The translations under genes and the position numbers were made by a program. Under the pieces are notes generated by a model that did no database searches, was not told where the DNA came from, and was given only the letters and a program-made list of their open reading frames with translations. This document shows, in pieces, positions 11,137 to 24,371 of a stretch of 64,000 bases of DNA (positions within the stretch are counted from its first letter, which is position 1; each line of letters opens with the position of its first letter). Source of the DNA: Phallus indusiatus (taxonomy: Eukaryota; Basidiomycota; Agaricomycetes; Phallales; Phallaceae); the NCBI GenBank assembly GCA_027605045.1, contig JAQFWX010000010.1:1182879-1246878 (forward strand), given 5' to 3'.

Positions 11137-14037
11137 ATGGCTCAGAAAGAATATGAAAACGATTCATTGGACAAAAAATCCCGAGACATTGATAAATCTT
11201 CTACTCCGGGCAATGAAACCTATTCAACCTATTCAGACGCGAACGGCGACCATGGCGCTGATGCTGATGTTGGATACAGCTTGTTCATTCAGGCAGAAAG
11301 AGAGCGGATAGCAGACATGGACGAGAAAGAGTGGTCAGCTCGTTCCAGAATTGTGGCGAGGAAAATAGATTTTCATGTTCTTCCTATACTGTGAGTGTCA
11401 GATTCCGCTGAGCTGTAAGCTGGTGGTGGCGCTGACATTTATTTGAAGCTGTATTGTGTATTGCCTTCAATATATGGACAGTGAGTAAAATGAATACGCC
11501 ATGGTGGTCTTCCTTTTCTAAACGAAGATCAAATATCACAGAGCAAGGACTCAAGTGTGTAATTTGCCTCTTGGTGAACTATATAGCTTACCCGGGCCGT
11601 TGGTGGCAGTTATTCAAATCTTTTCGGTTTTCAACAAGATCTTCATCTGAAAGGCCAGCAATTGTGAGCCATATTCGTCAATATTCAAATCTCACATTAA
11701 GCCACATGTCTCTTTCAGTTCATGGGTGTCGAGTATTTTCTATTTTGGGTAATCAAAGTCAATCAATATGCAAGCTGGCACTAATCAATTTATTCGAATT
11801 TGATCGACACTGGACAGCTATCTCATCTCACAGTACCCATTGGGCTGGCTGATTCAGAAGCTTCCTATCGGAAGATTCTTAGGTACAGGGGTTCTAAATA
11901 TCATGGCACATCTTGTGCCAGCTGTCAAAATATCAGACTGATCATCCCTTTTTTTGCCTTAAAAGGGGTGACAATTTTTTATGGTCAGTGACATTAATGT
12001 CCACGGCTGCATGTACGAATTTCGCGGGGGCTATGGTCAATCGCTTTGTTCTCGGCTGTTTAGAAGCTGCCGTAACGTGAGTCTAAAGGTTATCTTGAGA
12101 TTCTCAAATTAATTATCTTGTGACTCGTTTGGATAGCCCCTCGTTCGTGTTGATAACAGGAATGTGGTGAGTTACTCACGAAAAGGAGACTAATCAGGAG
12201 ATGCTCATTTTACTCGCTTAAATCAAAGGTACACCGCCTCGGAACAGCCTTTTCGTCAACTGACGTGGTACTCTTTCCAAGCGTGGGTAAGTCAATCTCC
12301 TCCTTGCCCTTAATTTACTTGACCCTATATTACTTGGGAACAAGGCAAACACAATTGGAGGGCTTATCGGTTATGGAGTTGGCCATATCAAAGCTGGACT
12401 ACAGCAATGGACGTATATCGTAAGATCTTTAATTGACAATTCCAAAGGAATTAAAACAGAATCAAACTCGATAGTATCTCATCTTGGGAGGCGTCACAGC
12501 TCTTTTTTCAATTGTTGTCTACTTCTTTTTGCCGATTCACCAGTAACAGCGCGCTTCTTCAACGATACAGAAACACTCGTTGCTGTTAAGCGCGTAGCTT
12601 CTAATAAGACCGGAATAGGTAAGCCTCGCTGCCAGGCTTCTACGGCTGACTTCGCGCACAGCCTTTGGCACAGTTGTCTTAGGCAACAGCATTCGGAAGG
12701 CCTTCTTGCTTCAAGTCGCTAGTGTTAAATTACTAATTACTAATTCTGTCTAGAGAATAAACGATTTAAGCGATATCAAATCGTACATGCGCTTAAGGAT
12801 CCAAAAACGTATATACTATTCGTGCTTAGCTTCGCGGCGCAGATTCCGAACGGATTACTTACTAGCTTCCGGTCCCAGGTATGCAACAGCTATACAGCTA
12901 TGAAAAACCCCGACACCATTCTCCTATATGTTGTGTAGATCATCCAAAACCTGGGTTTTACGGTCCTGCAAACCACCGTTCTGGGTATTCCATCCGACGC
13001 GATACAGGGCGTCTCACTCTTATTGGCTGGCTATGTCGCTTCGCGTGTCAAAAATACACGGATTTTGATTATGACCGTGAGTGAATTGAATACATGGATG
13101 ACATCACGCGTAAGCGACGTGCCCTTACTAAAGTTTTTGCGAAGATAGGAAATGTAACCTGTATCGTCGCTGCTGCATGTATGGCGTACCTTCCTCTGGA
13201 GAATCACTGGGGCCGGTTGGTCGCGTTTTGGTTTACCGCATTGCAGAGGTTCCTCCTTTATTTCAAGCTGTATTAAACATGACTAATTAGAGTCCTCGCT
13301 CTCAGCATAGGCTTTTCTCTTGGTTTAGCAATGGTTAGCATTAATATCGGAGGATGTGAGTCACTAATACTAATACAAACGACTTTTGGTAATTGGTATT
13401 GACGCACGCGTAGATACTAAGAAAGTGTTTACTGTAATGTGCTGTTTTATTTCACTTTGAGGTTTGTTTGAAGTTTCGATGTTAGGGCGCAACAATGTTC
13501 GTAGGATATTGCGTCGGAAATATCATCGGTCCTTTCTTCGTTTATCAGAATCAGGCACCACGATAGTATGTTGCTCCTTATCGTTTTCTTCTTTTATCAT
13601 AAATCCAGTTATTTTTTAAAAAATAGCATATCAGCAATTGAGGCAATGCTTTCCGGATGTAAGTATATTTATATAATTGTAACCGGTTATTGGGTGATGG
13701 TTCCGCACACCCTGTTCAGCTCTGTCCGGCCCTTGATGACCTGAAACAGAGACAGCGTCTTGTTCAACTTGTCTGATACTTCACTTTCCTTTCTAGATGT
13801 CATCAAAACAGCGGCAGGTTTGCTCCTTGGCGCATACATGGTGTGGGACAACCGTAGACGCGACCGAATTCAACAAACGTCTGGCCCAGCTTACAACGAG
13901 CACGAGGGGCAAAGACTGAGTCTCTTGGATAAAACTGAATTTGTAATGCAATTAATCCTTGATTCAACGGGAAGCTGTACTGACGCGGTCAAACCGGCCT
14001 TGCGCAGGAAAATCCGCATTTCAGATATTCTTTATGA
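11137..14037 (+). CDS. Dal5-type MFS permease, copy 3 (two frameshifts)
   Basis: Third tandem permease paralogue. ATG at 11137 gives MAQKEYENDSLDKKSR, then the family signature ARKIDFHVLPIL, MDKQGLNYSNLFGF, HLKGQQFSWVSSIFYFGY, WLIQKLPIGRFLG, LITGMWYTASEQPFRQL and DSPVTARFFNDTETL, ending ENPHFRYSL with TGA 14035-14037. Two one-base losses break the frame. The T-run 11975-11980 is one T short for VTIFLWSVTLMST and gives TGA 11989-11991; the LPDSPV codons at 12529-12540 lack one base and give TAA 12544-12546. Both flanking segments stay well conserved. The intron at about 12619-12753 is roughly 135 nt, more than twice that in copies 1 and 2. It is either a recent pseudogene or a good gene with assembly errors. 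Confidence 0.75.
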
Positions 14038-14881
14038 ATTTGTATCGGTTAGGTGGGGCCATTTTGTTATTCGACTCTGCTTTGAAATACATTTTTATGT
14101 ACACGTAGTCATTTCAATACTACATCGTAGCAATGCCTTTCCAGTGCGACTACGGAGAGAATGATTAATTGACCAACACCCGGCGGCACATTTTAACGAT
14201 CAACCGCGGGTTGTTAGTCAAACCCAGTTGCCAAGCCGCCGGGTTTGAATCCAATATGGGCACTGCTGTGTAAACCTTTGTGCATCACATCTTATTCTAG
14301 TGTTAAATGTGGTTCTCTACTTGTCGAACAGTTGAGCTGTTGAACCTGTTTAGATATGCTCCGAATCGGGGATACCGCCTATTGAGTTGAGTACGTCCGG
14401 TGATCCACCTGCACTGAGAATCCGAATTCTAATCCGAATCCTAATCCGAATCTATACCGATTCCGAATACAAAAGTAAGGCGCGGGCGTCTCAATTAGCA
14501 TACGTGCAACGAGGCTATGTCAATGTCATCGCTCTCATGCACCTTCCAACCAGTGGCAGCAGCGCATTTGACCTCGGCAAACTCCTAACAAGAACAGAAC
14601 TGTCCCACAACCTGAGGCTGTGACACCACCGTGGCTATTATCGCCTCCGCTTGAACCAAGCGCCCGACGCCGACGCGGTGCCGAGAAAAAACGAGGGTAT
14701 TACCTAATTGTTCTCGGAGTTTGAATGTCCCAGTTTTGGTCTCTTTATAAACTTCGCGCCTGGGCCAAATTTTTTTCAGTAACAACCACCATCTCAATAC
14801 TTCTCCTTCGAAGGAGTCAGTTCTCTTGTTATTTGCACGTCAAACTTGTTTTTTTACATTCTAATGTGTCAGGACATACGA
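14038..14881. other. Intergenic, permease copy 3 to calcipressin
   Basis: Contains a short tandem repeat (14420-14465). Small open frames on both strands show no domain. The last 100 bases should include the calcipressin promoter. Confidence 0.4.
14420..14465. repeat. Short tandem repeat, CCGAATCCTAAT-like unit
   Basis: Roughly four imperfect copies of a 10-12 bp unit built on AATCCGAAT are visible (AATCCGAATTCT, AATCCGAATCCT, AATCCGAATCTAT, CCGATTCCGAAT). No gene is affected. Confidence 0.6.
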
Positions 14882-15755
14882 ATGGATACACCATCAGAAT
14901 CATATCTATCCCAATCCAGTTCCCAGTCACTCAACGACGTAACAAACACGCTAGTGATCGCCTCATTACCGACCCCGTATTTTCACCCAACCATTCTACG
15001 TATAATCCAAGGGTATTTTCTCCACTTTGGCGAGCTCTACAGTTTTGCACCTGTACCATCATTCAAGCGCATCATCGTTGTCTTCTATGACGATGATGCC
15101 GCTGAAGAAGCCAAGCTATGTCTGAACGGAAAGATCCTGGGAGATGACGGGTGAGTTGCATAATAAGTGGAGCTGTTCCGGCCCAATTGTATTCTATTTA
15201 TTTTCTGTTTACTGACCTTTTTTTGGTAGACGGGCGGTGCTCAAAGTTTATCGTGGTGCGCCGACGCCCCTTCCCAATCCAGAAGACGACAGCTTGCGTT
15301 ACCTGGCACCGCCAGTACCAGAAAAGAACTTCTTAATTTCACCCCCAGGATCCCCTCCGGAAGGGTGGGAACAAATCAAAGAAGACCCGCCGAATGAAGC
15401 ACCATTGGCGGATGATTTACTTGCCGCGCTGCGCCGTTTGCAAGAAGAGCAAGAGCTCCGTGGTGGAAGCGGTTTTCGGAGAACGGAGGACGGGAAAGGC
15501 GAAGTCTTATGGCATGCGAACGAAACGCCCGCTGGTGTGGGTGTTTGCGTTGAGCCCTGTGAGGATGAAGATGATGACGACGACAGTATGGAAGAGATAG
15601 AAGAACGACCGAGGTGGTCATATGATATGAACATTTTTCCATCACATTCCTCCACCACGAAAACCAGCTCGTCTTTTAAGACAAGTTTTCTCAGCAAATC
15701 GCCTCTTTCGTCGAAGGTGCCGTTTCCTCGAACAGCGTTACCGCCGCGCATATGA
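14882..15755 (+). CDS. RCN1: Calcipressin (regulator of calcineurin)
   Basis: Calcipressins bind the calcineurin phosphatase and adjust its response to calcium. The signature FLISPPGSPPEGWEQ, followed by IKEDPPN, is the conserved ISPPxSPP/PPN block of the family. The N-terminal part is RRM-like (NTLVIASLPTPYF, FGELYSFAPVPSFKRIIVVF). One intron (15151-15229, GTGAGT...GGTAG, phase 2) splits GDDG from RAVLKVYRG, giving about 260 residues. The C-terminus is acidic (CEDEDDDDDSMEE), then serine-rich. I start at ATG 14882; an in-frame ATG at 14864 adds six residues. It is convergent with NUP192. Confidence 0.88.
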
Positions 15756-16444
15756 AATTGTAAGCATCTCTTCTTATATCCGACAGCATTCTTCCCATGC
15801 TTCATCCTGTGATGATACAATCTCAGACCTGTTCCGAAACCTTAGGGATTGAGGACAAACCTTTATTGCCTTTTTTTATACCTGATATCTCTTTCCTTTC
15901 TCTCGAACTTCAGGATAGCATGCTGATAACATTTTTTTCTACAGGTTGTACTCGATGCTTTCTCTTTGTTTTGGTTCTTATTGCTTTTTAATCGACAAGT
16001 CTTTAGAGTTGTAAGATGTTTCGTAAGGTGTACAACAGGGCTGTTATTACAAGAGAATAACTTAACTGGGACTTCATGTATTCGACTGGACATTTCTGTA
16101 CTAAAATCATTGTACATTACGCATCGCATTTTCCATATTGCATTTAATTCAATAATGATCTTCATGATAGTGAGAAAAGTCCCTTTATGCGGAAGCTCAA
16201 TTTGGTCCTTGTGTATGCCCCATTATTGCTATCTTTCCTCAATGCGGTTGCAGTTGCCAGGAAACGACGAGTTACATAGCGAGCAACCGGGCTATGTCTG
16301 ATCAACCTGATGACTGAAGCACTCTTCAACACAGTGGATGAGATATACAATATATATATGAAGCAATCAGGCTTTTTTAACAATCAAACAAACATGATAT
16401 ACACAAGTGATTGATCAAGGATAGGTCACTGCATCTAACCATCA
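15756..16444. other. Convergent spacer, calcipressin / NUP192
   Basis: AT-rich 3' flanks of two convergent genes. No gene, repeat or RNA structure is recognised. Confidence 0.4.
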
Positions 16445-19400
16445 CTACCAACTCCCAAGACCTCTCACATCATCGTTCACAGATCGAACCGCCTCGTTCG
16501 TAACTTCCTTTTCCCCAGAGATACCATTCCGAATAAGCCGACACATCATTTTGATGTACACTTCTTTTGCCCGGTGATCATTGTCTACGACAGCTGGTGG
16601 CTATGCGAAAGGGGAAAAGGTTATTAAATAACCCCTTTCATTAGAGATCACGATAACTAACCAGTGATAACGCGTCCAGCCGTTCTAGGACAGGTGGAAG
16701 CATTCTTCTCAAATGATCAATTAGGGTTGATAAAGCATCTTCACCCAATACTGAACGTTTCGCCAATGATTCTGACAATCTGTTGGCGGCTGATAAGGAG
16801 CTCAGCGGTTTAGCAACGTTCGTGATGAAAAAGTCGAGGTGACGCCATATCAACAACAAAAGAATCTCCATCGAGTCTAAAGGGGAAACAAAAAGATGAG
16901 ACACGGTAAAATAGAATAATAGGAGCTATATTCACATAATCTTCTTTTAGCAATATTGACTCGACTCGTGAACGTTTTTTGCAGTTCATTCATGGCTAAA
17001 AGCCGCCGTTGTGTGATGTTGAATTGTTCTTTATACTTCACACCGGAAAGCTGGGTAATCTGATCAATAATCAATAAGAGCCTATCAATAAAATCAGGAT
17101 AACAGAAATCAGCCGAACCTCATCTACTTCTTCTAACGCAAGTTGTTCTCTACTGGCTAGTTTGGCCGCAATGTCGGCGACCTCATTCGACACTTTTGTC
17201 AGCTCGGAAACCACTTGCGCTAAAGCCTCAATGGAGTCGCTTATCGTTGGAGCCGAGGCTAAAGAGATGTTATTGCGAGTTAAAGGCATCCTGAAGTCAA
17301 AATAGAGCTTTACCTGTAATTTGACGAGAAGCTTCTGCAGGCCGGTTGTTCACTCCAATGGGTGTAAAGACAGGAATAAAGACGTCATCGGCTGAAGTAT
17401 CAGTGAGGATACGAAATTCAAAACAAAAGAGATAATAAGGAGAACTATACCTTGCTGGTTGCTGACTGACTCCAAATATGTCCACAAACCTTCGTAAAAC
17501 AGATCAACTGTATCCTCAAGCTTGAGGTCAAAGACGCTGACAGTCCGACCATATCCTAGTTCACAAACCTCAGGTTAATATTTCAGGTTACACGCTACGC
17601 AAGACTTACCAAGAGCTTTGGTTGAAGCTTCAACTCTCTCGGTGTCAATCGCCGGCTGACACGCATGCCATTGGTTAATGGATAGACATCTCGCCGCAAG
17701 TGCTAGAATGGCGGAATGTATTCCACCAAAACCAGAAGCTGGATTTTTCTGAGAATGAATAGATTTAGAGAACAGAACAGTTTAATATCTTGGTGAACGA
17801 ACCAAATCCGGAGGATGGACTAGTGGCGTTACAAACGAGCACACGGATATAAGCAAATGTAGCTCTTGAATCTGTTGCAAGCCCGGATGTAGAGCATTCT
17901 CGCGGATAAGGATAATAAAGGTCTCTCTATGTGCCAACAGGAATTGAAGAATCTAAAGGAATACATTAAGCGATCATCCTTGAATCATGGCTAAACATCG
18001 TGACAAAAACTGACCTGCTCGGGCACTCGACTCGACTTGCCTAACGTGGCAACAAGACTATTGATCAGAGACAATGCTGGTAAAACTAGCTGATGATACC
18101 GATAAACTGCGGAAGGTAAAAGGAGTCGTAATCTTCGGAAGGCGTAAGTAGGAACAATAACATGGAAGACAATGTGCGCACCTAAGAACGATTGGTCGCC
18201 TTCTGGTCTAGCTTCAATGAAATCACATTGGGATAGAACGTGCAGTACACGACAATCTAGCAGCTTCTCAGCACCAGATTGTGTCTGTGCTATTCGTATG
18301 AGGAGTGCCATTTTGATTTCGTACACATATAAAGCGTTCAAACTTTCTAGATAACATTAATGCTAATCAGTAAACTGCCTTTATTGCATTTTTTTAACGA
18401 ACCTGGATCGGGTCTGAGAACTCTCTGCAATTCTCCATCGCTGTCTTTGATACTTTGCACGAAATTTTGCAAGAAACCTTTTCGAGATATTATATTCAAA
18501 ACCCGGTGTTGTTTCTCCAGTCGTGATACGCAGATTAGAGAGTTCAGCAAAGCGAATGAAACGGTTTTCCAAACTTCTGTACCATCGATGGCGTCAGCGC
18601 TGATAAATGATACAATCCCTTCTAGGTCTTGGTTTAATATGGATAACACAGCGCTTTCCAAGTCATTGCGTCGACTTCGGTGTTTAATAGGAGCAAAGGG
18701 ACCAAACGCGTCCATGTCTGACCGGAACGAAGACGATTGTCCATCTGAATCAGCGTCTTCACCGTTGTCCTGAACCAGGTGGAGATAATTTATCAGAGAA
18801 GCACATAAATTTCCTCTGATAAGTTCGACTTTGCCACCTGTCCCAAGGCACGAAATAAGACTCCTCAACAAGGTTTTTAAACGGTCAGTGGGAAGCGTTG
18901 AAACGTGGGCATTATCGAATGTAGAATGGAAGATGAGCTGTTGTTCTCGATCGCTACGAAGCTTCGTTACAAGTGTTAAAATCAACTCCGATAACGAAAT
19001 CGCTGTGGGTTGCTGGACAGAAGGAATCATAGGAAGAACCATCTGCAAAATATCAAATAAAATGCTTTCTCGGCGATCCGACGATAGATAGAAAAAGCTT
19101 TTGAAAGAGCCATATCGAGTAAACGCTTCCATGAATCGTAGTTCATGTTTCGAACATGTTGTACACGACGCCGGTTATTTTCGATGGCACAACTTGTCAG
19201 GATATGCTGCATCTCTTTTCGAATCTGTTCATTCATCTTGAGAACGTTCATGTTTCCTTGAGGCTGAATGTGGCTTCGTGCTTGATGCATAAGCTCAAGT
19301 AGAGCGCTGGTATCGAAGGTATCGCATCCAGTCTCGTCCATGTGTAAACAAGAAGAGACTTCAAGACCCGAGAAAAATTGGAATTGAAAGTCTTTTTCCA

Positions 19401-22400
19401 CTGTCAAGTTGTCTTGCCACTCGATGTCCAGAGATTGGAACAATTCAATAATAAGGATCAAAGATTGGCCCGCACTGAAAGGGTTGAGAAGACTGTCGTA
19501 CAAGGAGTTGCTGTCCCCTTGAGGAACGGAATTGCCGAACAAAAGCGTAAGCAATTTTGCTGATCGTTGAGTCTGTCCCATCTCAGTAAGCATATGAATC
19601 TCCAATGCAGTCGATTCCATTATCCAAGCCCTGACACGGAGGAAAGCGACGAAATTATCAATCGTAGTTTGCGCTCGCGTTTCATCTTGATAAGATACTT
19701 CTCCTGTCCCGCCCTGCGATTCCGAAGGAATAACCAAGGGAATAATGGACAAATGTCGAGAAAAGAAGTCTTCACGTGTACGTAGATAACGCATCATGAC
19801 AACCGAGGTAGCTGTATGTTGACATAACTGATAAATCAAACGATAACATTTCTCCGCTGAAGATGGATTTGACAACAAGAACGTCGGAGTGCCACGGATT
19901 GTATTGTCCTCGTTCAATCTAGGTATGCCATTGTTTAACAAATCTAAGATCGCGTGTAAGCATGTTTGGCGGCTATTGGCAGCTTGAGGGTCTTGTAGTG
20001 CCAGCTGATTAGGATGGGTCGTGTCGACACTGAACCCCAAAAGCCAATGTGCGACGTTCGGAGCAGGTTTGTCGGGTACCGTGTTCCGTAGCATCAAGTC
20101 CAAGATGGCGATTTGAATAGCCTGCGTTAAGTTTAATGAAACATCGGAAAGAGGGGCACCCGCGCCGGTCGATGAATGAACAAGCTCATTGGAAGGAATG
20201 TACTTTTCAGGGATACTTCGCACGAGTAAGACCATTAATGAGTCGTGAATAATCAAAGATTCCTCGCTTCTCTCGAAAATCAAGGCGAGTCGACTGGATT
20301 TACGATGATTGCTGGGACCAGACTGTTCGGTGGCCATGAACACAGAAGAGTCAGACAGCTGTGCGATAATTTTAATAGAGAGTAGTCGGCTTTCCTCCAA
20401 TTCAGCATATGTCGCGCAAAGAGCAATCTTGATAATCAATTCCGGTGTCCAGTCAAAGTACCGGTCCAAAGGCACAATAGAGCTGGATAAAAAGGTTGCA
20501 TCGCTGGCTAAGCCCTCGAATTGAACAAGAGATGGTAAGAGTATCTCTATGAAGACACCCTGAAGCTCCAGAACGGACTGGATGATTCGAAGAACACGCA
20601 GCAGAACCCGCTCGAAATAGACATTCTTTATCGACTTTGACTCCAGAGCCTTGACGCCGAATTGAATATACTCCATAATCTCCCGGCGAAGTGGAGAATC
20701 CGTAAGTAGCTGTATCAAAATATCAAATGCAGGATGGCTCTGGAGAGATCGGAATAAGTCAACATTCTTGCTGGGGGTGATATCCTCTGCCGACAGTAAA
20801 GCGTCGAGGTTGTAATTTGCCAAACAGCGCTCAATGAAACATAAGGACCCTTCAATCATCCTCCATTTATCTGACGGATCGTGATATTCTCGCGATTTGG
20901 CACGCAGTAGAACCGAATCGATAACGAACCGGACATAAGGACTTATGCCACCAAATCGAGCAGGTTGCCCTAGACCATCAGGGATGGTATCTATGGGCTC
21001 GTATTCAGCTAATGCCTGTTGTGGCATCAAGTCTTTCGGTGTATGAATTAGGACATTCAAAAGTCGCAAAAAGGGAATAGTTGCAGGATAACGTTGAGCA
21101 GGAGATTCGACGCCTTCTAATTCATTCTCCACCCCGCGAATGGCAAGACCTCCACCAATACGAAGATTAATGAGCTCGGCTCGTTCGAGAGTAGCCCAAA
21201 CTGCTCTGCAGATTTCCACACCTTGAACTCCTGCACCTGGTTCGCAAAAGCAGCCAGAGTGTCCAGTATAACACCTTTAATTCCAGCTGAATACCTTGCT
21301 GAAGAAGCGTGAACAAGTCATTAATACGCGGAATTCGGGCATAGTATACAAGGCGATACGTGCAGCAGGCGCATACTTGACGATGACGCGCAGGAGACGC
21401 AAAAATGAACAGAGCATGGTAGCTTCAGCGTCTGACAAAACAGGTGGTTGCCATCGTCCAGAAGCAGAGGGTGCCAAGTGAGGATGATGTGGTGTCGAAG
21501 AACTGGGAAGGACTTCGGCCCACCATGACAGGGCATTGAACAGCATTGACCAACTAAACATGCTGTTACTACCCCCTGCAAACATTCCTCCACGTGTTCG
21601 TTCGTTAGTTCCGTTTGCGATCAAGAAGTTGTAGGCAACCTCGGATGAAGTACGCCCTTTAGCTATTCCACTGAGCATGTCGTATCCTGCTGAAATTAGC
21701 CTCTGATCGCGAGATTCGGTGGCCCACCGCAGGAATGCAAAAAGCTTGCCATCCCCTGGCTCAGACGCCGTTGACCAGAACTTGAGCCCTCTATCCGGGG
21801 GCAGACATGCGTAAAGGATTCCAATGAATTCAAATAGCTGTGCGACATCGTTTCTCGGAGCTTGTGGAATTTGTTCTTCTCGGACCGGCCTATTTGCTCG
21901 AGATGAGGCGAGAATTATGTCTTCTTGCCTGTGCTTAATTCGGCGAATTATGCTTGACATTGACTTGATAAAGTCCGTTACAAGACTTTCAAACGCCTCT
22001 AAAAGTACGAGCTTGAACTCTTCTTCATAAATGCTCAGATCGTTGGTCTCTCCTTCCGGGTTAAGCCCCAATCTGAGATTAGTAAATGACTTGTCTGCGT
22101 CGTCAATGGCACCTCGAGGCTGGATTGCCAAAGTCAGGCCTGAGAGAAACTTGAACATATCGGACTGAACGGCATCCCAAACGTATTTTTCAACTTCTTC
22201 ATCGGAGAATCCTTGGGGTAGATTGGCTGCATCGGCAAGATCTTCGTCATGGTATCGAGTGAACCAAATCATCACGGACCACTGCAACAAGATGACTCCA
22301 CGCAAGGGCAATGATCTCCAGCGTGTTTTATCGTTTATGAGTTTGAGGAATTCGGCAACAAATATTTTGTCTTTATGCAGATTTGAAGACGGCTTGTTGG

Positions 22401-23352
22401 AGGCAGAAGAGCTTAGAGACCTCAAAGTTGAAGCCAGGATGTAATAAGTAACATCGTCCTGTGGCTTTTCGGCCAATCGCCGCGTCATAATGAGGACTTC
22501 AGGCCCCTCCAAAAAGAAGGTTGACGCGATGACGAATAAAAGTGTTCCCAATCTTCGTCGTTCAGAGAGAAGACAGTCAAGTCTCATTTGCAAGATGTTA
22601 TGACTCAAAGTGGCAGCATCTAAACACATTCATAAATTCGCATTACAAAAATTTGAAAAGAAAAAGTCGTACTTGAGTTACCGATGGTCGTTCTTGATGT
22701 CGCATTAAGCAAGGCATTCAAAATTTTCTGGCTTGATTCGATAGAATGATCAATTTCAACCAAGATCCTCTCCGGAAACCTCCCCTTTTGTCGGTTTCCC
22801 AATTCGACAACGCTTCCTACAATCTCCGTGGCAAAGTTCAACAACATCATCCGTAGTGAATTTGAGGGAACGTGAGATTGGGCCGAGATATCGAAGATGT
22901 CCATCAAACATTCGATTATAAGAGCCCTCTCAGAGTAAAATAGTTCAACGGCATCCTCTGTCAGCTGCACCAGGTCATAGTTTGGATGTCGGCGTTCCGC
23001 CTTTGTAAACAGAGCTGCACAATAGTATTCGGAGCAGTCTAGTTGATCGGCAATAAACAATATTGGTTGGATCTTTGAGTCTTGAATATTATGTTCTTTT
23101 CCATTATGAGAGTACTTTTCTAATAAAAGACGATTTATGAGAATCTCGACATATAGTGAGACGCTTGGATTACACACTGTTTTCGATGCTTTTAGCTTCT
23201 TGCTGACTTCTTGGACCAACGTCAAATAGGCGTAATATCCGCGGTTTGTATTGGTTCAACTGATAATACAACTCCTGCTCCTCAGGTTCGGTTGTTTGGA
23301 CGAGTAAACCACTTTTAATATGGCTACAAAGCGCCGCAAGACCCTCGTCCAT
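16445..23352 (-). CDS. NUP192: Nucleoporin Nup192/Nup205, inner-ring scaffold
   Basis: Giant alpha-solenoid scaffold of the inner ring of the nuclear pore, about 2,000 residues. It starts MDEGLAALCSHIKSGLL; then KPRILRLFDVGPRSQQEAKS and QPILFIADQLDCSEYYCAAL match the family N-terminus. Later blocks include CEPGAGVQGVEICRAVW, SAEKCYRLIYQLCQH, MRYLRTREDFFSRHL, LLDMALSKAF, DRRESILFDILQMVLPMIPS and YRYHQLVLPALSLINSLVATLG. The last exon ends VNDDVRGLGSW with TAG 16445-16447. About twelve introns join well, mostly in the 3' third. Five one-base losses in short homopolymers interrupt otherwise perfect family blocks (runs at 21321-21322, 21276-21278, 21246-21249, 19092-19096 and 18118-18121). The gene is essential in yeast, so real inactivation is unlikely. 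It is divergent from the P450 gene, about 1 kb away. Confidence 0.9.
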
Positions 23353-24371
23353 TACTAGTCAAAAAGCAATTAGAGCACATTGTCTACGCGTTATCTTGAG
23401 CACTCCTAAATACTTACATATAATCTGTGTAGTATTTACGCTTGAAGGCTGCGCGACTGAGGCATACAACACGCCCAAAGGTATGCACGTCGGCGAGAGG
23501 ATCGAGTTCTACTGTGTGACGTGACGATTGTTACCTTGTCACACCCATTGTGAGCAGTTTGACTTTTGACCCAACGACGATCCAACGACTACACCACTCT
23601 TTGATAAACCAGTTCATGTCAGAGACATAAATAAAGCAAGCTATTTCATCTGATCTATGTTTGGCGAGCAATGTATTTCCCATGCTTCATGTCAACACGA
23701 GTCTCGGAGTCAGCCAACTTGAAGCGTGCCACGGGTGCCAGTCTGCCACTACTAGAGTGCATAGTGAGCTCTTGGAGTCTTTCCATTTGTTCTCCAGCTG
23801 GCTTCATTTTCTACATACATAATAATCCTATTAGTAATGTCATCGTTTTTTCAAAATGAACGGTGAGCCTTCCTCGGCAATAATAATGCGTCAAGTGCCG
23901 TTGAATTCTGTCACTTCTCACTTCTTGCCCACACTCTTCTTCTTAGGACGGGCGCTGAAAATATTATATGTAGCTAAAATGAGGGTTCCGGTTATCGATG
24001 TCCGTTTGAAAATGTTATCAGAGCGGGTATGCCATTGTACATTGCGTTATACAGTGCCAATCTATTCATTTAACGTTTAGTATTCTAGGTCCACTGTGCA
24101 TTGTTTTTGGCGGAAAATCGGAGGCCAGGGTCAGTATATACTTGTCATGATCATGGGGGTTCCGTGTGTCACAGGAAATCTCAGAACTCTCGAACTTCAT
24201 CTGGAGCACTTCTTTCTATGGCGGATTTTTCTCAACAATGCCTTCTCAAAAAGATCAAAGCTTACGTATGGAATCCAAAGCTCTCTCACGTGTTCCAGAG
24301 TAAAGATGTAGTTAAAAAGCCAGATATATGCTCTACCTGGGTCCAGTTTGACTACAGCTTCGACGAGAAAG
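23353..24371. other. Divergent region, NUP192 / P450
   Basis: On the minus strand 23421-23520 is open for about 30 codons and ends at a good donor (GTAAGT), but its phase does not join the NUP192 ATG. A 50-codon minus-strand frame is listed separately. Otherwise nothing is recognised. Confidence 0.35.
23655..23807 (-). CDS. Possible small protein or last exon, unrecognised
   Basis: An ATG-to-TAG frame of 50 codons (MKPAGEQMERLQELTMHSSS...) on the minus strand has a plausible acceptor (GTATGTAG) just before the ATG. It may be the final exon of a small gene whose upstream exons I cannot chain; a lysine-rich end (ARPKKKSVGKK then TGA) lies at about 23918-23950 in the same orientation. No family is recognised. 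The frame could equally be chance. Confidence 0.2.
   Translation of the reverse strand: MKPAGEQMERLQELTMHSSSGRLAPVARFKLADSETRVDMKHGKYIARQT

Noticed and set aside
14230..14262. tRNA T-loop-like GGTTTGAATCC
   Set aside because: No matching acceptor, D or anticodon arms could be folded around it.
15299..15820. 173-codon minus-strand frame opposite calcipressin exon 2
   Set aside because: Lies entirely under a well-supported gene; the frame is kept open by the codon bias of the opposite strand and has no domain.
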